Made by a program: the position numbers and the translations under genes. A DNA stretch of 5,229 nt, taken from positions 1-5,229 of the forward strand of contig JAUWLO010000144.1 in assembly GCA_030613605.1 (NCBI GenBank). The letters are read 5' to 3'. The stretch's first letter is position 1; each line of letters starts with the position of its first letter. The notes under the pieces were generated by a model. The model saw only the letters and a program-made list of their open reading frames with translations. It had not been told where the DNA came from and did not search any database. This document shows, one piece after another, positions 1 through 4,680 of the stretch. The DNA comes from Gammaproteobacteria bacterium. Its GTDB lineage: Bacteria > Pseudomonadota > Gammaproteobacteria > SZUA-152.

Positions 1-850
1 AGTGTATGTGGCGAGTGGCGGCACAGTTGGGAATCATTGCCACGGGTTTGGACGCAACATGGGTGGGAAAATCCGATACTTTGATGTCCAGTACCGTGGT
101 AAGCCCCCCAAGCCCTTGCGCACCAATGCCAAGTTGATTCAGTTTTTCGTATAGCTCGAGTCTTATTTCTTCCGCCGTGTTTTGTGGGCCACGCGCCTGC
201 AACTCCTGAATATTGATGGGGGCCATCATGCCTTCTTTTGCCAGCAGCATGGCTTTTTCAGGCGTGCCGCCGATGCCGATGCTGAGAATACCCGGTGGAC
301 ACCAGCCAGCACCGAGTTTAGGTACGGTTTCCAGCACCCAGTCGATTACCGAATCGCTGGGATTGAGTACGGTGAATTTGGCCTTGTTTTCCGAGCCACC
401 GCCCTTTGCGGCAACGGTGACTTCCAGGGTATCGCCGGGCACGATTTGCGTGTGAATAACGGCGGGGGTGTTGTCGCCGGTGTTTTTACGGGTGCCGGCT
501 GGATCGGAAACCACCGAAGCACGCAGAGGATTGTCGATATTGGTGTAGGCCTGACGCACGCCTTCGTTAATCATGTCTTCAACAGACAGCTCCGTTTCCC
601 ACTGTACATTCATGCCGATTTTTAGAAAGACCACCGCGATGCCCGTGTCCTGACATATCGGGCGATGGCCTTCGGCGCACATGCGTGAATTGACCAGTAT
701 CTGGGCTATCGCATCTTTGGCGGCAGGGCTTTGTTCGTGCTCATAGGCCGAATGCAGTGCCTGGATAAAATCGGGGGAATGGTAGTAGGAGATGTACTGG
801 AATGCGTCTGCGATGCTTGAAATCAGATCCTGTTGGCGGATGACCGTCAT
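1..850 (-). CDS. fumA: Class I fumarate hydratase (4Fe-4S), N-terminal part, cut by window edge
   Basis: This gene encodes an oxygen-sensitive fumarase that interconverts fumarate and L-malate in the cytoplasmic TCA cycle. Reading leftwards from the ATG at 850-848 gives 283 residues beginning MTVIRQQDLISSIADAFQYI. Family landmarks are RPICQDTG (63-70), NTGDNTPAVIH (123-133), AKGGGSENK (148-156), GWCPPGI (182-188), GIGAQGLGGLTTVLDIK (241-257) and PNCAATRH (274-281). Cys66, Cys184 and Cys276 align with the three cluster-ligating cysteines known for class I fumarases, so the whole 4Fe-4S site is in view. Proteins of this single-chain subtype, as in Pseudomonas, are about 500 residues, so roughly the C-terminal 220 are missing at the edge. 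A GAGG Shine-Dalgarno lies at 864-861, 10 nt before the start. The gene is divergent from the tRNA-tuf operon. The frame is open with no lesions. The family call is secure; the symbol follows Pseudomonas usage, and the subtype differs from E. coli FumA in sequence. Confidence 0.95.
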   Translation of the reverse strand, partial: MTVIRQQDLISSIADAFQYISYYHSPDFIQALHSAYEHEQSPAAKDAIAQILVNSRMCAEGHRPICQDTGIAVVFLKIGMNVQWETELSVEDMINEGVRQAYTNIDNPLRASVVSDPAGTRKNTGDNTPAVIHTQIVPGDTLEVTVAAKGGGSENKAKFTVLNPSDSVIDWVLETVPKLGAGWCPPGILSIGIGGTPEKAMLLAKEGMMAPINIQELQARGPQNTAEEIRLELYEKLNQLGIGAQGLGGLTTVLDIKVSDFPTHVASKPVAMIPNCAATRHIH

Positions 851-957
851 TAGTTAGTTGCCTCGGCTTGTGAGCCTGAAAGTGGGTACAGAATTCAGTG
901 TTTGAAGCGAGCCAGATTTATGGCATGCACCCTGCTGAAACCGTTGTGATTACTGAC

Positions 958-986
958 AATATAAGCCAGCTAAGCGGTTGACACAA
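958..986 (-). promoter_or_regulatory. Candidate sigma-70 promoter for the fumarase gene
   Basis: On the minus strand, a -35 box TTGTGT (986-981) and a -10 box TATATT (963-958) are separated by exactly 17 bp. The -10 matches the consensus at 5 of 6 positions and the -35 keeps TTG. It lies about 110 bp upstream of the fumarase ATG and would give a leader of about 100 nt. Its -35 overlaps by 3 bp the -35 proposed for the tRNA operon on the other strand. This is inferred from motif matching only. Confidence 0.45.
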
Positions 987-1006
987 CGGGGTGTTTCCAT
1001 CAGACT
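978..1006 (+). promoter_or_regulatory. Candidate promoter of the tRNA-tuf operon
   Basis: A perfect consensus -35 box TTGACA (978-983) is followed after 17 bp by CAGACT (1001-1006). As a -10 this is weak, keeping only the A2, A4 and final T. Transcription would start around 1013, about 10 nt before tRNA-Tyr, as expected for a tRNA operon. A second possible -10, TATAAG (960-965), lies upstream but has only CTGAAA (935-940) at a long 19-bp spacing. The location and the perfect -35 favour the first, but the poor -10 limits confidence. Confidence 0.45.
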
Positions 1007-1022
1007 ACGTCGCTTTCTTCGG

Positions 1023-1107
1023 GGAGGGGTTCCCGAGTGGCCAAAGGGATCAGACTGTAAATCTGACGGCTCCGCCTTCGGTGGTTCGAATCCACCCCCC
1101 TCCACCA
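1023..1107 (+). tRNA. tRNA-Tyr (anticodon GTA)
   Basis: This is an 85-nt class II tRNA. The acceptor stem pairs GGAGGGG (1023-1029) with CCCCTCC (1097-1103), followed by discriminator A and an encoded CCA. The anticodon stem TCAGA/TCTGA encloses the loop CTGTAAA (1055-1061), with anticodon GTA at 1057-1059 reading UAU and UAC. The variable arm (1067-1079) is long and contains the small stem GGC/GCC, the hallmark of bacterial tRNA-Tyr. The T arm is GGTGG-TTCGAAT-CCACC. It is closely similar to E. coli tyrU and is the first gene of the tRNA-tuf cluster; the thrU gene that precedes it in E. coli is absent here. Confidence 0.98.
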
Positions 1108-1230
1108 CATTAATTTGTGGTTAGGCACGAGAAGTATGTAAGTAGCCGTTGAAAGAACAAAGATTAGATGGACGAGAATCGGGTAAATGACGGCCTTGAT
1201 ACTAGGTCCTGGAACTCGTAACTAGATTTT

Positions 1231-1304
1231 GCGGGTGTAGTTCAATGGTAGAGCCTCAGCCTTCCAAGCTGATAATGTGGGTTCGAATCCCATCACCCGC
1301 TCCA
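1231..1304 (+). tRNA. tRNA-Gly (anticodon TCC)
   Basis: This is a 74-nt tRNA with acceptor pairing GCGGGTG/CACCCGC (1231-1237 with 1294-1300), discriminator T and an encoded CCA. The anticodon stem TCAGC/GCTGA encloses the loop CTTCCAA (1261-1267), with anticodon TCC at 1263-1265 reading GGA and GGG. The T arm is GTGGG-TTCGAAT-CCCAT, including one G-U pair. It corresponds in position and anticodon to glyT of the E. coli tufB cluster. The 123-nt spacer from tRNA-Tyr carries no gene and no strong terminator that I can see, so co-transcription is likely. Confidence 0.98.
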
Positions 1305-1426
1305 GTGTGGAAAGCGGCTGGCGTTTCTACTTAAGTGACTTGAATGCTGAGTGACTGACGGAAGGGATGCGCAGCCGGTGCTGAAGCTTCATGTCTTATC
1401 ATGAAGGAAGCGCAAGAGTTTGACTG

Positions 1427-1501
<75 letters not shown>

Positions 1502-1553
1502 CTATTAATGGATAGTTGTTAGTAGATGTAGATACATAGAATTTTGTAAAGCG

Positions 1554-1586
1554 GGTTTTAGTTAAATAGTTAATAAAACCTTTTTT
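1554..1586 (+). terminator. Terminator-like or attenuator-like hairpin in the tuf leader
   Basis: GGTTTTA (1554-1560) pairs with TAAAACC (1574-1580). Inside it, TTAA (1562-1565) pairs with TTAA (1570-1573) around an ATAG tetraloop, leaving G1561 bulged. That makes an 11-bp, mostly A-U stem followed directly by six T residues (1581-1586). The layout is that of an intrinsic terminator, though weak because it has only two G-C pairs. It lies between tRNA-Thr and the tuf start, so it could trim or attenuate the tRNA transcript before tuf. It could equally be an AU-rich RNase E processing region. Confidence 0.4.
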
Positions 1587-1626
1587 AATAAATCATAGTT
1601 AGATCAGAAGAGAAGAGGGTCGACGG

Positions 1627-2817
1627 ATGTCCAAGGAAAAATTTGAACGAACGAAACCGCATGTCAACGTAGGCACTATTGGCCACGTTGATCATGGTAA
1701 AACCACGCTAACAGCCGCCCTGACGAAAGTCATGGCTGAATTGCACGGCGGTGAATTCAAAGCCTACGACCAGATCGATGGTGCCCCCGAAGAACGTGCG
1801 CGTGGTATCACTATTGCCACTGCTCACGTGGAATACGAAAGTGACAACCGTCACTACGCCCACGTGGATTGCCCGGGCCATGCTGACTACGTCAAAAACA
1901 TGATTACCGGTGCCGCCCAAATGGACGGCGCTATTCTGGTGTGCTCCGCTGCTGATGGCCCCATGCCTCAGACCCGTGAGCACATCCTGCTGTCTCGTCA
2001 GGTTGGCGTGCCTTACATTGTTGTGTACATGAACAAAGCTGACCAGGTCGATGATGACGAACTGATTGAACTGGTTGAAATGGAAATCCGCGAATTACTC
2101 GACGCCTATGATTTTCCGGGTGACGACACCCCCATTATCGTTGGTTCTGCCCTCAAGGCACTCGAAGGCGACCAAAGTGACATCGGCGTGCCTTCTATCC
2201 TGAAACTGGTTGAAGCCCTGGACACCTATATCCCCATGCCAGAGCGCGCCATTGATGGTGACTTCCTGATGCCTGTGGAAGATGTGTTCTCTATCTCCGG
2301 TCGTGGCACGGTCGTGACCGGTCGTATCGAACGTGGCGTTGTCAACGTCGGTGATGAAATCGAAATCGTCGGCATCAAAGATACCGCCACCACCACCTGT
2401 ACCGGCGTGGAAATGTTCCGCAAGCTGCTGGACCGGGGTGAAGCGGGTGATAACGTGGGCGTACTGCTGCGTGGCACCAAGCGTGAAGACGTAGACCGTG
2501 GTCAGGTGTTATGTAAGCCTGGCTCCATCAAACCACACACCGAATTTGAAGCTGAAGTCTACATCCTGAGCAAAGATGAAGGTGGACGTCACACCCCATT
2601 CTTCCAGGGATACCGCCCGCAGTTTTACTTCCGCACCACGGATATCACCGGAGCCTGTGAACTGCCTGAAGGCACTGAAATGGTCATGCCTGGCGACAAC
2701 GTCAACATGAAAGTGAAGCTGATTGGCCCTATCGCCATGGAAGAAGGTCTGCGTTTCGCGATTCGCGAAGGTGGCCGTACCGTGGGTGCAGGCGTGGTCG
2801 TAAAGATTATTGAGTAA
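1627..2817 (+). CDS. tuf: Translation elongation factor EF-Tu
   Basis: EF-Tu is the cytosolic GTPase that carries aminoacyl-tRNA to the ribosomal A site. The 396-residue protein is complete; E. coli EF-Tu has 394, and the two extra residues fall in the variable segment after ALKALEGD (around 181-190). The G domain shows the P-loop GHVDHGKT (19-26), switch I RGITI (59-63) with the magnesium-sensing Thr62, DCPGH (81-85) with catalytic His85, NKAD (136-139) and SAL (174-176). Beta-barrel domains 2 and 3 follow, ending in VGAGVVVKIIE. The ATG at 1627 has an AGAGGG ribosome site (1614-1619) 7 nt upstream. It follows three tRNA genes after a 125-nt leader, the tufB arrangement of E. coli, and is closed by a strong terminator. 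Many gammaproteobacteria carry a second tuf after fusA; it is not in this window. Confidence 0.99.
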   Translation: MSKEKFERTKPHVNVGTIGHVDHGKTTLTAALTKVMAELHGGEFKAYDQIDGAPEERARGITIATAHVEYESDNRHYAHVDCPGHADYVKNMITGAAQMDGAILVCSAADGPMPQTREHILLSRQVGVPYIVVYMNKADQVDDDELIELVEMEIRELLDAYDFPGDDTPIIVGSALKALEGDQSDIGVPSILKLVEALDTYIPMPERAIDGDFLMPVEDVFSISGRGTVVTGRIERGVVNVGDEIEIVGIKDTATTTCTGVEMFRKLLDRGEAGDNVGVLLRGTKREDVDRGQVLCKPGSIKPHTEFEAEVYILSKDEGGRHTPFFQGYRPQFYFRTTDITGACELPEGTEMVMPGDNVNMKVKLIGPIAMEEGLRFAIREGGRTVGAGVVVKIIE

Positions 2818-2856
2818 AGAGTTAAATAGCGATTTGTTGTAAAAAAAGATGACTGG

Positions 2857-2900
2857 CTCATGGGTGTGCGGTAATATCGCGCGCCCGTGAGTTTTGTTGT
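2857..2900 (+). terminator. Intrinsic terminator after tuf
   Basis: A 14-bp uninterrupted RNA stem forms between 2857-2870 (CTCATGGGTGTGCG) and 2878-2891 (CGCGCGCCCGTGAG) around the 7-nt loop GTAATAT. Three of the pairs are G-U and most of the rest are G-C. The stem is followed by TTTTGTTGT (2892-2900). It starts 40 nt after the tuf stop codon and separates the tRNA-tuf unit from tRNA-Trp-secE-nusG. A run of seven A residues at 2841-2847 would give a distant U-tract on the opposite strand, but no gene there needs it. Confidence 0.85.
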
Positions 2901-2965
2901 ACCTCAAAGACAGAGCCCGTTTTTGATGCAACGTTTGAAACAGCGTCAGGTAGTAAAAGGTTTAT

Positions 2966-3041
2966 AGGCCAGTAGCTCAATTGGCAGAGCATCGGTCTCC
3001 AAAACCGAGGGTTGGGGGTTCGATTCCCTCCTGGCCTGCCA
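2966..3041 (+). tRNA. tRNA-Trp (anticodon CCA)
   Basis: This is a 76-nt tRNA with acceptor pairing AGGCCAG/CTGGCCT (2966-2972 with 3031-3037), discriminator G and an encoded CCA. The anticodon stem TCGGT/ACCGA encloses the loop CTCCAAA (2997-3003), with anticodon CCA at 2999-3001 reading UGG. It sits between tuf and secE, the usual place in Pseudomonas-like gammaproteobacteria, whereas E. coli keeps trpT beside an rRNA operon. It lies 65 bp after the tuf terminator and 84 bp before secE, so it probably leads the secE-nusG transcript. Confidence 0.98.
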
Positions 3042-3118
3042 CTTATTTGGCTGATGGGGCAGAGTGGCAAACGGGATTGGCGGCCTTCTTTGAAGGTACA
3101 AGTTAAATAAAACAATTT

Positions 3119-3134
3119 AAGAGTAGTGAGCTTG
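3119..3134 (+). promoter_or_regulatory. secE ribosome-binding site and start choice (GTG 3126 or TTG 3132)
   Basis: The only Shine-Dalgarno-like run near the secE start is AAGAG (3119-3123). It is just 2 nt from the GTG at 3126, too close for normal initiation, but 8 nt from an in-frame TTG at 3132. An in-frame stop at 3108-3110 rules out any start further upstream, and there is no ATG near the N-terminus. On spacing, TTG at 3132 would be preferred and would shorten the protein by two residues (111 aa). On codon strength, GTG is preferred. The sequence alone does not settle it. Confidence 0.5.
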
Positions 3135-3467
3135 GACAAGATTTTACTAACACTATCAGCGTTACCGGTGGCTGCGGCAATCGGCGGCTTTTATTATTTT
3201 GAAGATCAGGCTACCTGGGTGCGTGTTATTGCGTTGCTGGTGGCGGCTGGTATTAGTGGCTTGATTGCCCTGCAAACAGCGCTGGGTAAAGCGGCCTGGA
3301 ATTTTCGTCGCGAAGCCATTATTGAAGTGCGTAAGGTTGTTTGGCCAACGCGTAAAGAAACTGTGCAGACCACCATGGTGGTGTTGGTAGTCGTTATTAT
3401 TATGGCTATTTTGTTGTGGATTTTAGACATGTTTTTGGCCTGGGCGGTTCGCTTCCTGACTGGTTAA
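3126..3467 (+). CDS. secE: Preprotein translocase subunit SecE
   Basis: SecE is the small essential subunit that clamps SecY in the inner-membrane SecYEG channel. The 113-residue product has the three-helix gammaproteobacterial form: hydrophobic segments at about 5-25, 32-51 and 84-108. Between the second and third lies the conserved amphipathic cytoplasmic stretch FRREAIIEVRKVVWPTRKET (60-79); its EVRKVVWPTRKET core is the family signature. E. coli SecE has 127 residues; the difference is a shorter N-terminal tail before the first helix. The start is GTG at 3126 or TTG at 3132. The gene follows tRNA-Trp and is 122 bp upstream of nusG, the usual secE-nusG pairing. That spacer contains no convincing terminator, only a weak TCTCT/AGAGA hairpin (3494-3511), so co-transcription with nusG is likely. 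Confidence 0.97.
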   Translation: MSLDKILLTLSALPVAAAIGGFYYFEDQATWVRVIALLVAAGISGLIALQTALGKAAWNFRREAIIEVRKVVWPTRKETVQTTMVVLVVVIIMAILLWILDMFLAWAVRFLTG

Positions 3468-3589
3468 GAAAGCTGCCAAGAGTAGCTGCCTGATCTCTCA
3501 TATCACAGAGAAGGGCTAGTTTGATCGACTTTTTATAGACACTGGGTATTTGGTTACCGAGTAATTATTTAGTACTAAGGGAAAGATTC

Positions 3590-4123
3590 ATGGCAATGCG
3601 CTGGTACGTAGTACACGCTTATTCAGGCTTCGAGGCGCAAGTTCGCCGTTCGATGGAGGAGCGTGTGAATCGCATGGGTCTGCAGGATAGCTTCGGTGAA
3701 ATCCTGGTGCCGACTGAAGAAGTGGTCGAAATGCGCGACGGCACAAAACGTCGCAGTGAGCGAAAGTTTTTCCCGGGATATGTGCTGGTGCACATGGAGC
3801 TTAACGATGATACCTGGCATCTGGTAAAAGATGTGCCCAAGGTGCTTGGTTTTATTGGTGGTACCGGGGATCGCCCTGTGCCCATCACTGATAAAGAAGC
3901 AGAAACTATTCTGCAGCGCGTGCAGGAAGGTGTTGAGAAACCACGGCCTAAAGTATTGTTTGAGCCTGGTGAGATGGTGCGTATTACCGATGGTCCTTTT
4001 AACGATTTTAATGGTGTCGTTGAAGAAGTGGATTATGAAAAGAGCAAGATGCGCGTATCAGTACTAATATTTGGTCGTTCTACACCGGTAGAACTCGATT
4101 TTGGACAGGTAGAAAAAGGCTAA
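3590..4123 (+). CDS. nusG: Transcription termination/antitermination factor NusG
   Basis: NusG binds RNA polymerase through its N-terminal domain; its C-terminal KOW domain recruits Rho or ribosomal protein S10. The 177-residue protein is complete (E. coli has 181). The NGN domain runs from about 4 to 115, with RWYVVHAYSGFE (4-15) and RKFFPGYVLVHM (58-69). A short linker leads to the KOW domain (about 124-177), containing FEPGEMVRITDGPF and VLIFGRSTPVELDFGQVEK. Phe161 in the IFGR loop matches the residue known in E. coli to contact Rho and S10. The ATG at 3590 has AAGGGA (3577-3582) 7 nt upstream; a second in-frame ATG at 3596 is less well spaced. It is the partner gene of secE and precedes the L11 operon, with 119 bp to rplK. 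Confidence 0.98.
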   Translation: MAMRWYVVHAYSGFEAQVRRSMEERVNRMGLQDSFGEILVPTEEVVEMRDGTKRRSERKFFPGYVLVHMELNDDTWHLVKDVPKVLGFIGGTGDRPVPITDKEAETILQRVQEGVEKPRPKVLFEPGEMVRITDGPFNDFNGVVEEVDYEKSKMRVSVLIFGRSTPVELDFGQVEKG

Positions 4124-4133
4124 AACCTTTTTC
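4112..4133 (+). other. Hairpin spanning the nusG stop codon
   Basis: GAAAAAGG (4112-4119) pairs perfectly with CCTTTTTC (4126-4133) around the loop CTAAAA, which contains most of the TAA stop. The 8-bp stem has only three G-C pairs, and its T-run lies inside the stem. Downstream is T-rich but broken sequence, so this is at most a leaky terminator of the secE-nusG transcript or an end-protecting stem. Confidence 0.4.
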
Positions 4134-4148
4134 CAGTGTTTGGTTTTG

Positions 4149-4176
4149 AGTGTTTAGTTATTAAGCATTAAACACT
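4149..4176 (+). other. Stem-loop in the nusG-rplK spacer
   Basis: AGTGTTTA (4149-4156) is perfectly complementary to TAAACACT (4169-4176) across a 12-nt loop. The 3' arm overlaps a direct repeat of TAAGCATTAAA at 4162-4172 and 4176-4186. A weak promoter reading also fits the same bases: TTGAGT (4146-4151), 17 bp, TAAACA (4169-4174). This is where E. coli carries the promoter of the L11 operon. Its function is unknown. Confidence 0.35.
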
Positions 4177-4202
4177 AAGCATTAAAAATTGTTTTTATTA
4201 CA

Positions 4203-4227
4203 GGGGAGCCGAAAGGCGCTTGCACCC
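4203..4227 (+). promoter_or_regulatory. Candidate L1-binding translational operator in the rplK leader
   Basis: Just before rplK, GCC (4208-4210) and GGC (4215-4217) form a short stem capped by a GAAA tetraloop. An outer helix GGG (4204-4206)/CCC (4225-4227) is separated from it by an asymmetric internal loop, A on one side and GCTTGCA on the other. Two short helices around an asymmetric loop is the known architecture of L1 sites in 23S rRNA and in L11-operon leaders. In E. coli, L1 binds there and represses translation of both L11 and L1. The rplK ribosome site AGGAG (4232-4236) starts 5 nt after the structure, so bound L1 could occlude it. The assignment is by position and shape, not by an alignment. 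Confidence 0.6.
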
Positions 4228-4242
4228 AACTAGGAGTAAGAC

Positions 4243-4677
4243 ATGGCAAAGAAGATTGAGGCCTATATAAAGTTGCAGGTTCCTGCAAATCAGGCCAATC
4301 CAAGTCCGCCTGTGGGCCCAGCATTGGGTCAGCACGGCGTAAATATCATGGAATTCTGTAAGGCATTTAATGCAAAGACGCAGAGCGTTGAGCAGGGCTT
4401 GCCAATTCCTGTTGTGATCACGGTTTATAACGATCGCAGTTTCACCTTCATAACCAAAACCCCTCCGGCAGCTGTGCTGTTGAGAAAAGCGGCGGGTATT
4501 GCCAAGGGTTCTGGTGTGCCGAATCGCGATAAAGTGGGCAAAGTGAATCGTGCTCAGCTGGAAGAAATTGCCACCACCAAAATGGCAGATCTCAATGCTG
4601 CTGATATGGATGCAGCCGTACGCATTATTGCGGGCACTGCTCGCAGCATGGGGCTTGAAACCGAGGGGGTGAAGTAA
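4243..4677 (+). CDS. rplK: 50S ribosomal protein L11
   Basis: L11 forms the stalk base with 23S rRNA helices 43-44, the GTPase-associated centre where EF-Tu, EF-G and RelA act. The 144-residue protein is complete (E. coli has 142). The N-terminal domain (about 1-70) has the proline-rich NPSPPVGPALGQHGVNIMEF (19-38), which in the family contacts thiostrepton-type antibiotics. The C-terminal rRNA-binding domain (about 76-144) includes TKTPPAAVLLRKAAG (71-85) and ends in GTARSMGLETEGVK. Lys4 and Lys40 align with the lysines trimethylated by PrmA in E. coli. The ATG at 4243 has AGGAG (4232-4236) 6 nt upstream. It lies downstream of a leader that probably binds L1 and only 3 bp before rplA, so the two are translationally coupled. 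Confidence 0.99.
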   Translation: MAKKIEAYIKLQVPANQANPSPPVGPALGQHGVNIMEFCKAFNAKTQSVEQGLPIPVVITVYNDRSFTFITKTPPAAVLLRKAAGIAKGSGVPNRDKVGKVNRAQLEEIATTKMADLNAADMDAAVRIIAGTARSMGLETEGVK

Positions 4678-4680
4678 GCC

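Noticed and set aside
182..625. Plus-strand open frame of 147 codons (and a nested one at 213-455)
   Set aside because: It is antisense to the fumarase, whose minus-strand translation carries all the family motifs. The plus-strand product has no recognisable features.
1196..1224. Possible internal promoter before tRNA-Gly: TTGATA (1196-1201), 17 bp, TAACTA (1219-1224)
   Set aside because: The -10 matches the consensus at only two positions, and transcription would start inside the tRNA itself.
1387..1406. Perfect 7-bp hairpin before tRNA-Thr considered as a terminator
   Set aside because: It is followed by GAAGCGCAAG rather than a T-tract. It may be a processing element at most.
1708..2931. 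Several minus-strand frames opposite tuf (1708-1983, 2226-2480, 2509-2931, 2625-2861)
   Set aside because: They lie opposite a fully conserved EF-Tu gene with strong codon bias, which leaves incidental open frames. None has recognisable motifs or a good ribosome site.
2858..3139. Minus-strand open frame of 93 codons running through tRNA-Trp
   Set aside because: Its middle (GGNRTPNPRFWRPMLCQLSY) is the familiar false peptide produced by translating the antisense of a tRNA-Trp gene, a known annotation artefact.
3494..3511. TCTCT/AGAGA hairpin after secE considered as a terminator
   Set aside because: The 5-bp stem has an 8-nt loop and no adjacent T-tract, so it is too weak to call.
3206..4067. 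Frames overlapping secE and nusG (3206-3430 minus, 3619-3888 minus, 3623-3820 minus, 3831-4067 plus)
   Set aside because: They are shadows of the clearly identified SecE and NusG genes, and their compositions are unlike real proteins.
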